Below, piece after piece: positions 10,024 through 17,745 of a DNA stretch of 64,000 nucleotides. Under the pieces are notes generated by a model that made no database searches, had not been told where the DNA came from, and was given only the letters and a program-made list of their open reading frames with translations. The stretch's first letter is position 1; each line of letters starts with the position of its first letter. The position numbers and the translations under genes are program-made. The DNA is from Halospina denitrificans (GTDB taxonomy: Bacteria > Pseudomonadota > Gammaproteobacteria > Pseudomonadales > Oleiphilaceae): assembly GCF_004364635.1 (NCBI RefSeq), contig NZ_SOAX01000002.1, positions 186,001-250,000 of the forward strand, given 5' to 3'.

Positions 10024-10800
10024 TTACTGGACTTTCAGCGTTGTCCTGTCGACGCCAGTGTTGCCATTGTGTGGGTCATAGGCATGAACTGTCACCTCAT
10101 AGACACCCGCCTCATCCACGGGAACCTCACCCTCGAAGTGACTCGCCTTGCCGGCATAGTTCATGGACTGTTCGGCCACCGTTTCACCGTCACGCGTCAC
10201 GGTCATGCCAACCTCATAACGGTTGGCATCCCAGAGCCCATCGGGCGTAATGGGGCAGCCACACATCATCATCACGTTCGCGGTTACCTTGACGCTGTCC
10301 ATTTCAGCGCTCGACCAACCTTGGGCAGCAGCCGGCTCAAGAATATTGACAACAAAGCCCGGCAACTCAATCACCCAGCCATCACCCACGGACAGGTCAC
10401 CGCCCGGGATTACCCATTGGGTGGCGCTGGCCCTGTGAGCGGCCTGGGGCTGACCGAGTGGCCCGTAGACTTCCGCCTCGACCAGGCGCGGCTCTTCCAG
10501 GTCAAGGGTGGTTTCAAAGGAGGCCGCCGAGTCATCCGCCATGAGGATCCTGCGACCACCGTCCTTGTGCATGATTTTGCTGGTATCACCGGTGCCCCCG
10601 GCGGTGACGCCTTCACTGAGCAGTTCACCGGTGTGTGCGTCACGGAGCGTAACCCGCATGCCCCCCATACTCGTTCCGATGAACTTGGCATCCTTGCTCA
10701 ATACCCGGATGGTGATGTCGGTGTCTTCCGCCGTTGCTGAGCCCGCCACTGCCATCAGCAGCGCCGTCGCCAGACCCATGATGATTGACCTGAATCGCAT
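10024..10800 (-). CDS. exported hypothetical protein with MCGCP motif
   Basis: This protein of 258 residues has a clean Sec signal peptide, MRFRSIIMGLATALLMAVAG, with cleavage after ATA about residue 25. The mature part looks all-beta, with domains of extracellular, Ig-like character; DEAGVYEVTVHAYDP near the C-terminus is typical of such folds. The centre holds VTANVMMMCGCPITPDG, where two Cys around a Gly precede a Pro. This is the only Cys pair of the mature protein and a candidate metal or disulfide site. I do not recognise the family. The start at 10798-10800 is chosen because GGGAGG lies 7 bases upstream and the signal peptide begins there; an upstream extension to 10977 has no such support. 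It has its own promoter-like region. Confidence 0.75.
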   Translation of the reverse strand: MRFRSIIMGLATALLMAVAGSATAEDTDITIRVLSKDAKFIGTSMGGMRVTLRDAHTGELLSEGVTAGGTGDTSKIMHKDGGRRILMADDSAASFETTLDLEEPRLVEAEVYGPLGQPQAAHRASATQWVIPGGDLSVGDGWVIELPGFVVNILEPAAAQGWSSAEMDSVKVTANVMMMCGCPITPDGLWDANRYEVGMTVTRDGETVAEQSMNYAGKASHFEGEVPVDEAGVYEVTVHAYDPHNGNTGVDRTTLKVQ

Positions 10801-11129
10801 AACCCGTCCTCCCAATGATGTGTCGGCCTTTTTCCGGAAACAGACCCTATCCCCGTCAACATTAAGAGCCCAAAGGTATTTAGACAACACTAATTTAGTA
10901 TTTTCTTTCCACAACAGCAGGCCCCGAATGGAACGCCCCGATGGCCCTACTGACAATGTGTTACAGATAATCAACATCTGTCCAGTTGATTCCCCTCCCG
11001 GCCTTACCTAGCGTGGTTTTATGATGTTCATTACATCTTGCTAAACGCAGAACGCAAACCAACAACAAGAACGAAAGGGTCCGCCACCCCCTGGCCGGGC
11101 TCGATCGCCAGACAATAAGGAGACATGTC
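10801..11129. other. 329-base divergent intergenic region
   Basis: No gene is seen between the divergent MCGCP protein and the AbiTii-like gene. The left part holds the minus-strand promoter candidate and an AT-rich stretch. Near the middle ACAGAT-N7-ATCTGT (10963-10981) is a perfect 6-bp inverted repeat. A weak plus-strand promoter candidate, TTGATT (10985-10990) with TAGCGT 17 bases on, overlaps the right edge of this repeat. The right end carries AAGGAG (11117-11122), a good ribosome site for the gene at 11130. Confidence 0.5.
10859..10887 (-). promoter_or_regulatory. possible promoter of the exported MCGCP protein
   Basis: On the minus strand TTGTCT (10882-10887) and TAATGT (10859-10864) are spaced by 17 bases in an AT-rich patch. 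Initiation near 10852 would give a leader of ~50 bases. An 11-base palindrome, ACTAA-T-TTAGT, lies just upstream at 10889-10899. Confidence 0.35.
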
Positions 11130-11792
11130 ATGGGAGCACCTGTTGATTCACTGGAACAGCGCGTCAGGGATGCCCAGGACCCGCTGGAGGAGGTCCTGCC
11201 CGCATCAATCACCCTCGCGCTGATGCTCCGCAACCGTAAGATGGGCAACTGGCTGCAGAACGAATTCGCCGGTTACAGCGAGGACGCGGAGCTGCCCGAC
11301 TACCGGCTGGACCTCCCCGGTCACCTGATGACGCGATCGCCCCAGTACGGCTGGATACCGGCTCCGGTCAGCGAGGAACAGAACCGGAAGGAAGCGCACA
11401 TGGACCTGAGGGACGGTCTCCGCAGCCTGGAGAAGACCTGTCTCCGCTACCGCAAGGACAGCTTCATCCAGCATGCCCTCTCCGCCGACGAAATGCGTGA
11501 ACTGCAGACAAGGATCAACCTGTCCACTGACCTGTCGATTGCCATCAACCGCGAGACCTACTCCGACCTGCTGCGCCTGATCCGCGCGACGGTCTACCTC
11601 TGGGCCCTCGACCTCATTGAGGCGGGCTTAGGCGGCGAGCGCAACTCTTTCAATACTTCAGAACGGGAGCAGGCGGCCGCCATGGATGATCCCGAGCACT
11701 ACTGGAAACGAGCCATGGAGGAGTACGCGGGCCTGCCGGTCCCAGGCATACGCCAGGCCGGTGTGCTGGAGCGTTTCTTCGGCAACGCCTGA
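11130..11792 (+). CDS. AbiTii-like domain protein
   Basis: This is a 220-residue soluble protein whose N-terminal half matches the AbiTii domain as I know it. There is a helical start (PLEEVLPASITLALMLRNRK), then W-x-x-x-E-x-x-GY (NWLQNEFAGYSE) and LPDYR, followed by a stretch like PQYGWIPAP. AbiTii domains occur in abortive-infection style proteins, usually near phage-defence genes or fused to effector domains. Here the remaining ~120 residues (RKDSFIQHALSADEMRELQ onward) are helical and show no nuclease or toxin motif that I recognise. The ATG has AAGGAG seven bases upstream. Its neighbour 59 bases downstream is a GNAT acetyltransferase. Function is unknown; a defence role is inferred from the domain only. 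Confidence 0.65.
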   Translation: MGAPVDSLEQRVRDAQDPLEEVLPASITLALMLRNRKMGNWLQNEFAGYSEDAELPDYRLDLPGHLMTRSPQYGWIPAPVSEEQNRKEAHMDLRDGLRSLEKTCLRYRKDSFIQHALSADEMRELQTRINLSTDLSIAINRETYSDLLRLIRATVYLWALDLIEAGLGGERNSFNTSEREQAAAMDDPEHYWKRAMEEYAGLPVPGIRQAGVLERFFGNA

Positions 11793-11851
11793 TCAGGTAG
11801 GATCCATTCCCGGATAGCACTGATTCATCAGCCTCCGGGAGGCAACAGCGA

Positions 11852-12445
11852 ATGGCAGTACGGCTCGAACGTGTCAGCGGTGACGCAATCCGCCCCTGGG
11901 TCCGGCAGGTCGCCGATCTCAGGATCCGGGTCTTCCGTGAATGGCCCTACCTCTATGACGGTGACATGGCCTACGAGGAGCAGTACCTGGACACCTACGT
12001 CCAATCACCACGCAGCGTCCTCGTACTGGCACGGGATGGGGAACAGGTGGTGGGTGCCGCTACAGGGCTGCCACTGGAGGACGAGGAAGAGGCCTTCATC
12101 CAGCCATTCGTGGACCAGGGTTATGATCCCGCGAGCATCTTCTACTTCGGGGAATCCGTGCTGTTACCGGAGTACCGGGGACAGGGAATCGGCGTGCGCT
12201 TTTTCGGGGAACGTGAAGCCCATGCCCGTGAACTCGGCGACTTCCGTTTCTGCTGCTTCTGTGCGGTTGAGAGACCGTCGGATCATCCGCTGCGACCGGA
12301 AGGCTACCAGCCACTGGATGACTTCTGGAAAAAGCGGGGTTACAAGCCCGTGCCGGAGCTGCGGACCCATTACCCCTGGAAGGACATCGACCAGGCCGAG
12401 GAGACGGCCAAGCCGATGAATTTCTGGATGGGCGAACTGCGCTAG
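11852..12445 (+). CDS. GNAT family N-acetyltransferase
   Basis: This is a 197-residue acetyl-CoA dependent acyltransferase. The GNAT motif A is clear: LLPEYRGQGIGVRFFGERE at about residues 108-126, with the pyrophosphate-binding RGQGIG loop. It is preceded by the strand YFGESV. The C-terminal part (FWKKRGYKP, then PWKDIDQAEETAKPMNFWMG) is typical of a GNAT subgroup found in proteobacteria whose substrate I cannot name. The ATG at 11852 is preceded by GGGAGG. It lies 59 bases after the AbiTii-like gene on the same strand, so they may share a transcript. The stop codon is one base from that of the convergent desaturase gene. Confidence 0.85.
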   Translation: MAVRLERVSGDAIRPWVRQVADLRIRVFREWPYLYDGDMAYEEQYLDTYVQSPRSVLVLARDGEQVVGAATGLPLEDEEEAFIQPFVDQGYDPASIFYFGESVLLPEYRGQGIGVRFFGEREAHARELGDFRFCCFCAVERPSDHPLRPEGYQPLDDFWKKRGYKPVPELRTHYPWKDIDQAEETAKPMNFWMGELR

Positions 12446-12446
12446 A

Positions 12447-13619
12447 TCAGGCCGCCGCAGAGAGCCTGTTGCTCACGCGGTTGCGCAGGCGGCTGACCAG
12501 GGAGCGGGTATTGTCCTGGTTTACCACCTGGCCACCGTCCTCGTTGAATTCCGGGAACAGCCGCTCGCGCATCCGGTCCGGCAGCGAGAACGCCGCCACG
12601 CGCTTGACGACGGTCGCGTACTGGCGCGGCAGACTCGCCGAGTTGTAGTGCAGGCCGTACTTCTCGCAGACGGCCTGGACCTGCGGAGAGATCTCGGGAT
12701 AACGGTACGCCGGGATATCCGGGAACACGTGGTGCTCGATCTGGTGACTCAGGTGCCCGCTCAGGGTGTAGACCCAGCCCGGACCGGTGAAGTTGCTGGA
12801 ACCGGTGAGCTGGCGCAGGTACCAGTGGCCACGGCTCTCGTTCTCGCACTCTTCCTCGGTGAAGCTTTCCGCGTCCTCGGTGAAGTGGCCGCAGAAGATC
12901 ACGCTGGAGGCCCAGAGGTTGCGGATCAGGTTGGCGCCGACGTTGCCTGCGATCACGACCGGTGCTACGGGCAGCGTCAGTACCGGAAAGAACACATAGT
13001 CCTTGAATACCTGACGGCCGCCCTTGCGGGCAAAATCCCGAAGGAACTCCGCCTTCTCCCGGAGCGTTACATCGCCACTGCGCAGGTTCTCGAACTCCAG
13101 CTCGTGCACGCCAACACCCCACTGGAAGAAAACGCTCAGGTTGATGAAGTTGATCATCTGCAGAAGATGCTTGGGCTGCCAGGGCGTTTCGTCTTCCAGG
13201 CGCAGCACCGCATAGCCGTAATCCCGGTCCTTGCCGATGATGTTGGTATAGGTGTGGTGCTCATAGTTGTGGGTCCGCTTCCACGAATCAGCGGTACAGA
13301 TGGTGTCCCACTCATAGGTCTGGGAGTTGAGCTCCGGGTCGTTCATCCAGTCGTACTGGCCGTGCATCACATTGTGGCCGATCTCCATGTTCTCCAGGAT
13401 CTTGGCGAGCCCCAGGGAGGTCATACCGGCCAGCAGGAACGGCGGGATGATGCCCAGGGGCATCATGGCCCGGCCACCGAATTCGAGGGTCCGGTGCAGG
13501 CGGATGATGCCCCGGATGTGGTCGGCGTCACGCTGGCCCAGATCGGCCATCTGTTCATTGCGGATCGCGTCCAGATCCGCCGCGAGATTTTCAAGCTGGT
13601 CTTCGTCGAGCTTCTGCAT
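12447..13619 (-). CDS. desB: membrane fatty-acyl desaturase (DesB-like)
   Basis: This is a di-iron integral membrane desaturase of 390 residues that introduces cis double bonds into acyl chains, most likely acyl-CoA delta-9 as in Pseudomonas DesB. All three histidine boxes are present: HNVMH, HNYEHH and HQIEHH. Hydrophobic spans lie between the first and second boxes. The start at 13617-13619 has AAGGAG seven bases upstream and gives the usual ~390-residue length; longer starts reach back into the reductase gene. It lies 37 bases downstream of the flavin/2Fe-2S reductase gene on the same strand, the desC-desB order known from Pseudomonas aeruginosa, and should be co-transcribed under the TetR regulator at 14909. 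Confidence 0.88.
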   Translation of the reverse strand: MQKLDEDQLENLAADLDAIRNEQMADLGQRDADHIRGIIRLHRTLEFGGRAMMPLGIIPPFLLAGMTSLGLAKILENMEIGHNVMHGQYDWMNDPELNSQTYEWDTICTADSWKRTHNYEHHTYTNIIGKDRDYGYAVLRLEDETPWQPKHLLQMINFINLSVFFQWGVGVHELEFENLRSGDVTLREKAEFLRDFARKGGRQVFKDYVFFPVLTLPVAPVVIAGNVGANLIRNLWASSVIFCGHFTEDAESFTEEECENESRGHWYLRQLTGSSNFTGPGWVYTLSGHLSHQIEHHVFPDIPAYRYPEISPQVQAVCEKYGLHYNSASLPRQYATVVKRVAAFSLPDRMRERLFPEFNEDGGQVVNQDNTRSLVSRLRNRVSNRLSAAA

Positions 13620-13656
13620 GGTGATTCTCCTTGCAGTAGGTAATTGAGAAATTCGT

Positions 13657-14763
13657 TTACAGGTCCAGGCTGACCGGCCCCTGGGGGACCGAAATGCAGA
13701 GCTGGACCAGTTCGTCGCCATGTCCGGATACCTGCCCGGTATGCTGGTTGATCACGACACCGCTGTGCTTGCGGCAACTGCACTGGTGACAGATCCCCAT
13801 GCGACATCCATAACGGGGATTGAGGCCGGCGGCTTCGGCCTCTTCCAGAAGACGGCGGTTGCCTTCGCTTTCCACTTCCAGGCCACTGCGCTCGAACCGG
13901 ACCGTGCCTCCACCGCCCTCGGTCACCACGACGCCGGGACCGACGGCAAAGAGCGTGCTGTAAACCTGTTCTTCGGGTACACCGGCTTCCTCGAGCAGAC
14001 CCTGGGCCTGGTCCATGAGACCGGGCGGGCCACAGACGAAGCAGTGACGGGACTGCAGGTCCGGAACGGCCGACAGATGGGACTCGTTCAGAAATTCCGG
14101 GTTCTCCGGATCGGCCTGGGAAGCCACAACCCTGACCGTCAGATTGGGCAGACGATTACTGAGTGCCTCCAACCTTCCTGCCCCGATGACATCCGCGTTG
14201 GTGCGCACGAAATACAGCAGGGTGAGCGGATTGCTGTGCCCCAGGTCGGCCAGCGCCTCGAGCTGGCTCAGCACCGGGGTGATGCCGCTTCCGCCAGCGA
14301 TAAAAAGGGCGGATTGCGTCGGCTCCGGCAGGGGTTCGCCCCCATAGGCCTTACTGATGCCCAGGATGTCCCCCGGTTTGAACTCGTGAAGCAAGAAGGG
14401 GGTAATCTCGCCGTCCGGTACCTCCTTGATGGTCACCGTGATGGTGCCATCCCGCTCCCAGCGCGACGGCGCACAGGAGACGCTGAAGGGCCGGCTGTAC
14501 CAGCGGCCGTTCTTTTCCACTTCGAGGTTCAGGTGCTGACCGGCCTGGAAACCGCCCCAGCGCCGCGCAGGCTTCAGAACCAGCGTTTTACTGTCATGGG
14601 TTTCGCTGGTGATGGAAACCACTCGTGCGGGGATGTAGCGCTGAACCCAGAGCGGATTCAGGGTTTCCAGCACCGGATCAAAATAGGTCGCCGGGTTTTC
14701 CCGGTTGGAGATCTGTCTGCCAATCCACTTCAGGGACTGGCGACTGGAAACGCTGGCAAGCAT
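13657..14763 (-). CDS. desC: desaturase electron-transfer reductase, FAD/NAD + 2Fe-2S (DesC-like)
   Basis: This is a 368-residue oxidoreductase that should pass electrons from NAD(P)H through FAD and a 2Fe-2S centre to the desaturase. The FAD-binding part includes WYSRPFSVS (flavin loop, with Phe where Tyr is common). The NAD domain holds IAGGSGITPVLSQL and CFVCGPPGLM. A C-terminal plant-type ferredoxin domain shows GCRMGICHQCSC followed ~30 residues later by LVQLCIS, completing the four-Cys set. The start MLASVSS at 14761-14763 is preferred because GAGG lies eight bases upstream. The alternative ATG at 14782-14784 would put translation into the operator. It is the first gene of a desC-desB unit divergent from desT. 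Confidence 0.87.
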   Translation of the reverse strand: MLASVSSRQSLKWIGRQISNRENPATYFDPVLETLNPLWVQRYIPARVVSITSETHDSKTLVLKPARRWGGFQAGQHLNLEVEKNGRWYSRPFSVSCAPSRWERDGTITVTIKEVPDGEITPFLLHEFKPGDILGISKAYGGEPLPEPTQSALFIAGGSGITPVLSQLEALADLGHSNPLTLLYFVRTNADVIGAGRLEALSNRLPNLTVRVVASQADPENPEFLNESHLSAVPDLQSRHCFVCGPPGLMDQAQGLLEEAGVPEEQVYSTLFAVGPGVVVTEGGGGTVRFERSGLEVESEGNRRLLEEAEAAGLNPRYGCRMGICHQCSCRKHSGVVINQHTGQVSGHGDELVQLCISVPQGPVSLDL

Positions 14764-14777
14764 GGCTTTTTCCTCTA

Positions 14778-14816
14778 TGTGCACAAGTGTTCACATCTTG
14801 TGAACAAATGTACACA
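14778..14816. promoter_or_regulatory. dyad operator of the desC-desB promoter (probable DesT site)
   Basis: TGTTCAC (14788-14794) and GTGAACA (14800-14806) form a perfect 7-bp inverted repeat around 5 bases. The symmetry extends outward on the same centre, with TGTGCAC at 14778 facing GTACACA ending at 14816; 15 of 19 half-site positions match. It lies immediately before desC and between it and the divergent TetR gene. In Pseudomonas, DesT binds a palindrome between these same genes, so this is the best operator candidate. Confidence 0.7.
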
Positions 14817-14908
14817 CCGAGTAGACAGGCTGTCAACACCTGCGTTTCTAATGCGGACAACGCGCTGTACACTGACGCATCAGAACCCAGATGTTGTGGT
14901 AAACGGGA

Positions 14909-15532
14909 ATGACGACACAGAAAAGACGCAGGCCTGGAGAGACCCGGGAGAAACTGATGGAAGCCGCCCTGACCCTGGTTGGCAACGGGCGTCATTTTGC
15001 CAGCCTGGGGATTCGGGAGGTCACCCGCCAGGCGGAGGTGGTGCCAACCTCCTTTTACCGGCACTTTACCAACATGGACGATCTCGGCCTCCAGCTCGTG
15101 GATGAGCTGGCTGTGGTGTTGCGCCAGATGATGCGCGAGGCGCGCTCGAACGTGGTTCAGGCGGAAAAACTGATGGATGAGTCCGTGGCCATCTTCATCA
15201 CTCACGTCCAGGCCAATCGCAACTTCTTTACCTTCATGGCACAGGGGCTCGCCGGCGAAAGCCAGGCGATACAGGAAGGGATCCGCAGCGAAATGCAGTT
15301 CTTCGCCAGCGAACTGGCCAGCGACCTTCGGCGCCTGCGCCTTGATGAGCACCTCAGCGACGCGGACCTCTACATGACCTGCGATCTGGTGGTTCGAACC
15401 GTGGCCTTCAGCCTCACTGACATTCTCGCGGTGTCACCGCAGGACGATGAACAGCTGAACCGTATCCGCCAACAGACCACACAGTTCCTGCGGCTGATAT
15501 TCGTGGGAGCGGATCATTGGGTCAGCCATTAA
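14909..15532 (+). CDS. desT: TetR-family regulator of unsaturated fatty acid synthesis (DesT/FabR-like)
   Basis: This is a 207-residue transcription factor. The N-terminal helix-turn-helix is clear at about residues 12-58 (ETREKLMEAALTLV, then IREVTRQAEVVPTSFYRHF). The C-terminal acyl-thioester sensing part (FFTFMAQGLAGESQAIQEGI, about 107-126) strongly resembles FabR/DesT proteins, which sense the saturated to unsaturated acyl-CoA ratio and repress desaturase genes. Its placement, divergent from desC-desB with a dyad operator between, copies the Pseudomonas aeruginosa desT-desCB locus and supports the same job. The ATG at 14909 lies about 93 bases from the operator. FabR-like is the alternative name, since the two groups are close relatives. 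Confidence 0.87.
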   Translation: MTTQKRRRPGETREKLMEAALTLVGNGRHFASLGIREVTRQAEVVPTSFYRHFTNMDDLGLQLVDELAVVLRQMMREARSNVVQAEKLMDESVAIFITHVQANRNFFTFMAQGLAGESQAIQEGIRSEMQFFASELASDLRRLRLDEHLSDADLYMTCDLVVRTVAFSLTDILAVSPQDDEQLNRIRQQTTQFLRLIFVGADHWVSH

Positions 15533-15551
15533 CATGGCCCCGCCTGAACCT

Positions 15552-16661
15552 CTAATAGTCGGTATCCGGCGCTGAAAAAGCATCACGATGGAAGCGGGCC
15601 GCTGCCTCCACCTCCCGGACTCCTGCTGCCCCCGGCTCAGGCGGCTCCTCGCCCGCCAGCGTTCGCAAAACCGCATGAACCCCGTGGGAGAGGGATTCGG
15701 TGTTGTACCCGCCCTCAAGCACAAAGGCCAGCCGCCCCTCACAGAGCCGGCCCGCCAGGTCCTGCAGGATGCGCGTCATAGCCGCAAATCCCTCATAGGT
15801 TACGTTAAGCGCCAGATCGAACCGATGAGCATCAAAGCCTGCGGAGACCAGGATCAGCTCTGGTTTGAAGTACTCGGCAGCGGGCACGAAGATGTCGCGC
15901 AACGCTTTCAGATAGGCCACATCCCCCGTGCTGCCGGGGACAGGAACATTGACGTTGACCCCCTCACCCCAGCCCTCACCGATCTCCTCCAGCTTCCCGG
16001 AGCCGGGGTAGAAGGGAGCCGACCTGTGGATGTCGAAGAAGAGCACGTTGGGGTCTGCCCAGAAAATATCCTGGGTGCCATTGCCGTGATGGGCATCCCA
16101 GTCCAGGATCAGGACACGCTCGCAGCCCAGCTCAGCCCGGGCGTGAGCAGCGGCAACCGCCACGTTATTGAAGAGGCAGAACCCGTGGGCCCGAACCGGT
16201 TCCGCATGGTGCCCCGGCGGCCGCACCAGTGCAAAGCTGCTTGATGCACGCCCTTCAACCACCGCCTCAACCGCGGCAATGGCGGTTCCAGCGGCAACCT
16301 CGGCGGCCAGGACACTGCCTTCGGAGACCGCTGTCGTATCAACGTCCAACCAGGCATTCTGCCCTCGCAGCTCCTCAATCGTATCCAGATAAGAGGTGGT
16401 ATGGACCCGGGCCAGTTCCTCTCGAGTGGCAGCCCGCCCGGCTTCCATCCGAAGCCCATCAATGGGGTCGCGCTCCAGCAGGTCCAGTATGGCTTTCAGC
16501 CGTCCCGGGTGCTCCGGATACTTCCATTGAATATTCAGACCCGCAAGTATCTCGCGAATACGCTTGTCCAGACGCCCCTTGAGGAAAGGCACCTCCACGT
16601 CCGGCTCATGAGCCAGCATGCGCTCGTCATAGAATGCAACAACGTCCTTACCAGCGGGCAT
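15552..16661 (-). CDS. histone deacetylase-like amidohydrolase
   Basis: This is a 369-residue zinc hydrolase of the arginase/deacetylase superfamily. Landmarks are RPPGHHAEP with the active-site His pair (about 151-152), GFCLFNNVAVAA, LILDWDAHHGNGTQDIF with the zinc ligands Asp189 and His191, and SAGFDAH with the third ligand. EGGY near residue 333 completes the class II-type active site. Bacterial members remove acetyl groups from polyamines, acetoin-related or other small molecules, or proteins; the substrate is not visible here. The ATG at 16659-16661 lies 14 bases inside the end of the DUF2804 gene, so the two genes overlap and are very probably co-translated. Confidence 0.9.
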   Translation of the reverse strand: MPAGKDVVAFYDERMLAHEPDVEVPFLKGRLDKRIREILAGLNIQWKYPEHPGRLKAILDLLERDPIDGLRMEAGRAATREELARVHTTSYLDTIEELRGQNAWLDVDTTAVSEGSVLAAEVAAGTAIAAVEAVVEGRASSSFALVRPPGHHAEPVRAHGFCLFNNVAVAAAHARAELGCERVLILDWDAHHGNGTQDIFWADPNVLFFDIHRSAPFYPGSGKLEEIGEGWGEGVNVNVPVPGSTGDVAYLKALRDIFVPAAEYFKPELILVSAGFDAHRFDLALNVTYEGFAAMTRILQDLAGRLCEGRLAFVLEGGYNTESLSHGVHAVLRTLAGEEPPEPGAAGVREVEAAARFHRDAFSAPDTDY

Positions 16662-17658
16662 AGTGGTCCTCCATAAAGGCCAGGCTGCCTTCTATGGTCA
16701 GGGTCCGGCCGTCAGCGGTCACAAGCATCCCGTAACAATGGCCGAAAAACTGACGGAAATTGGATGCGATCAGTCCGGCATTGACCCTTTCCGAGCGATG
16801 GCCCAGAGGAAAAAAAGACAGCTCCACCCGACCGTCCCGTGTGGTCACATACCAGGGGGAATCGTGATCATAGCGTTCGAAACGGAACTGGGCCTGCCCC
16901 AGGTACTCAAGACATCCGTCGACCCAGAGCGCGTTCTCCAGGACACCGCTCTCATTGATACCCGTCGCCAGGTTGAGCCCTACCACCTCACCAGAGGTTG
17001 CCACGGCGGAGAGACAGGCCCAGTTCCATGCCGTTTCCCGACGCATAAAGCCGCAGCTCCAATCCACCGAGGCATGATGATCGGCGGTGGCCCTGTACAC
17101 CCTGTCGCCCCACTGGAGTTGACCTTCAAGCGTGAGCCCCGCCCACTTCTGGGTATAGGTCCAGCCCTGGTAACCGGCGGGCGAGCAGACCCGCAGTGGG
17201 TTGCCGGAACCCGGCCCGCCAACACGGAATTCACCCGACAGGTCGGAGCCACTCGCCAGTGTCACCACGCGCTCACTGGAGCCCGGCTCAATCAGGAATT
17301 GGTGGGAACCCCGCCGGAAACAGGCGGCGCCGTTATCAGGCCGATTATCGAGCTGCACGCCAATGGACAGGGGCATCCGGAAGCTTCGTTCAAGCAGGCG
17401 TTGCTCGGGAATGTCGTAGATGTAGACAAAGGCAAGGGCGAGCCACTTGAGGTCGACGATCGCCACTCCCCCGCACCAGTCAGGCCCCATCAGGCCGACA
17501 AACTGGAACTGGTTGAAGCCCATGCGCCGTGACAGCCTTGAACGGCGGCGATCCATGGGTGTCCTGAGGTCGTAATCCATGAAATTGACAACATCCACGG
17601 GCGCCTCGTGAAACCCAAAGCGCGGTTTCCCGCTGTCATCAATCAACCGCTCAGCCAA
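16648..17658 (-). CDS. DUF2804 family protein
   Basis: This is a 336-residue protein of the DUF2804 family, unknown in function. It is rich in beta strands and aromatics, with no signal peptide or membrane helix. Recognisable family features are the tryptophan-rich ETAWNWACLSA and the HHASVDWSCGFMRR element near the middle, similar to lipocalin-like hydroxyneurosporene dehydrogenase relatives. The start is a TTG at 17656-17658, supported by GGAGG 5-6 bases upstream; no ATG fits. It heads a two-gene unit with the deacetylase-like gene, overlapping it by 14 bases, and a plausible promoter lies at 17709-17736. Confidence 0.75.
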   Translation of the reverse strand: MAERLIDDSGKPRFGFHEAPVDVVNFMDYDLRTPMDRRRSRLSRRMGFNQFQFVGLMGPDWCGGVAIVDLKWLALAFVYIYDIPEQRLLERSFRMPLSIGVQLDNRPDNGAACFRRGSHQFLIEPGSSERVVTLASGSDLSGEFRVGGPGSGNPLRVCSPAGYQGWTYTQKWAGLTLEGQLQWGDRVYRATADHHASVDWSCGFMRRETAWNWACLSAVATSGEVVGLNLATGINESGVLENALWVDGCLEYLGQAQFRFERYDHDSPWYVTTRDGRVELSFFPLGHRSERVNAGLIASNFRQFFGHCYGMLVTADGRTLTIEGSLAFMEDHYARW

Positions 17659-17708
17659 GCCTGCCTCCGTGAGGCCCCTTCGGGTCCGTGGTCAAGTGTT
17701 GTGCTTTA

Positions 17709-17736
17709 ACTATACTCTGTTGATCAGAAATGAAAA
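17709..17736 (-). promoter_or_regulatory. probable promoter of the DUF2804-deacetylase unit
   Basis: On the minus strand TTTTCA (17731-17736) and TATAGT (17709-17714) are spaced by 16 bases. Initiation near 17702 gives a ~45-base leader to the TTG start. The -10 is good and the -35 moderate. Confidence 0.45.
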
Positions 17737-17745
17737 CCGGGGTTA

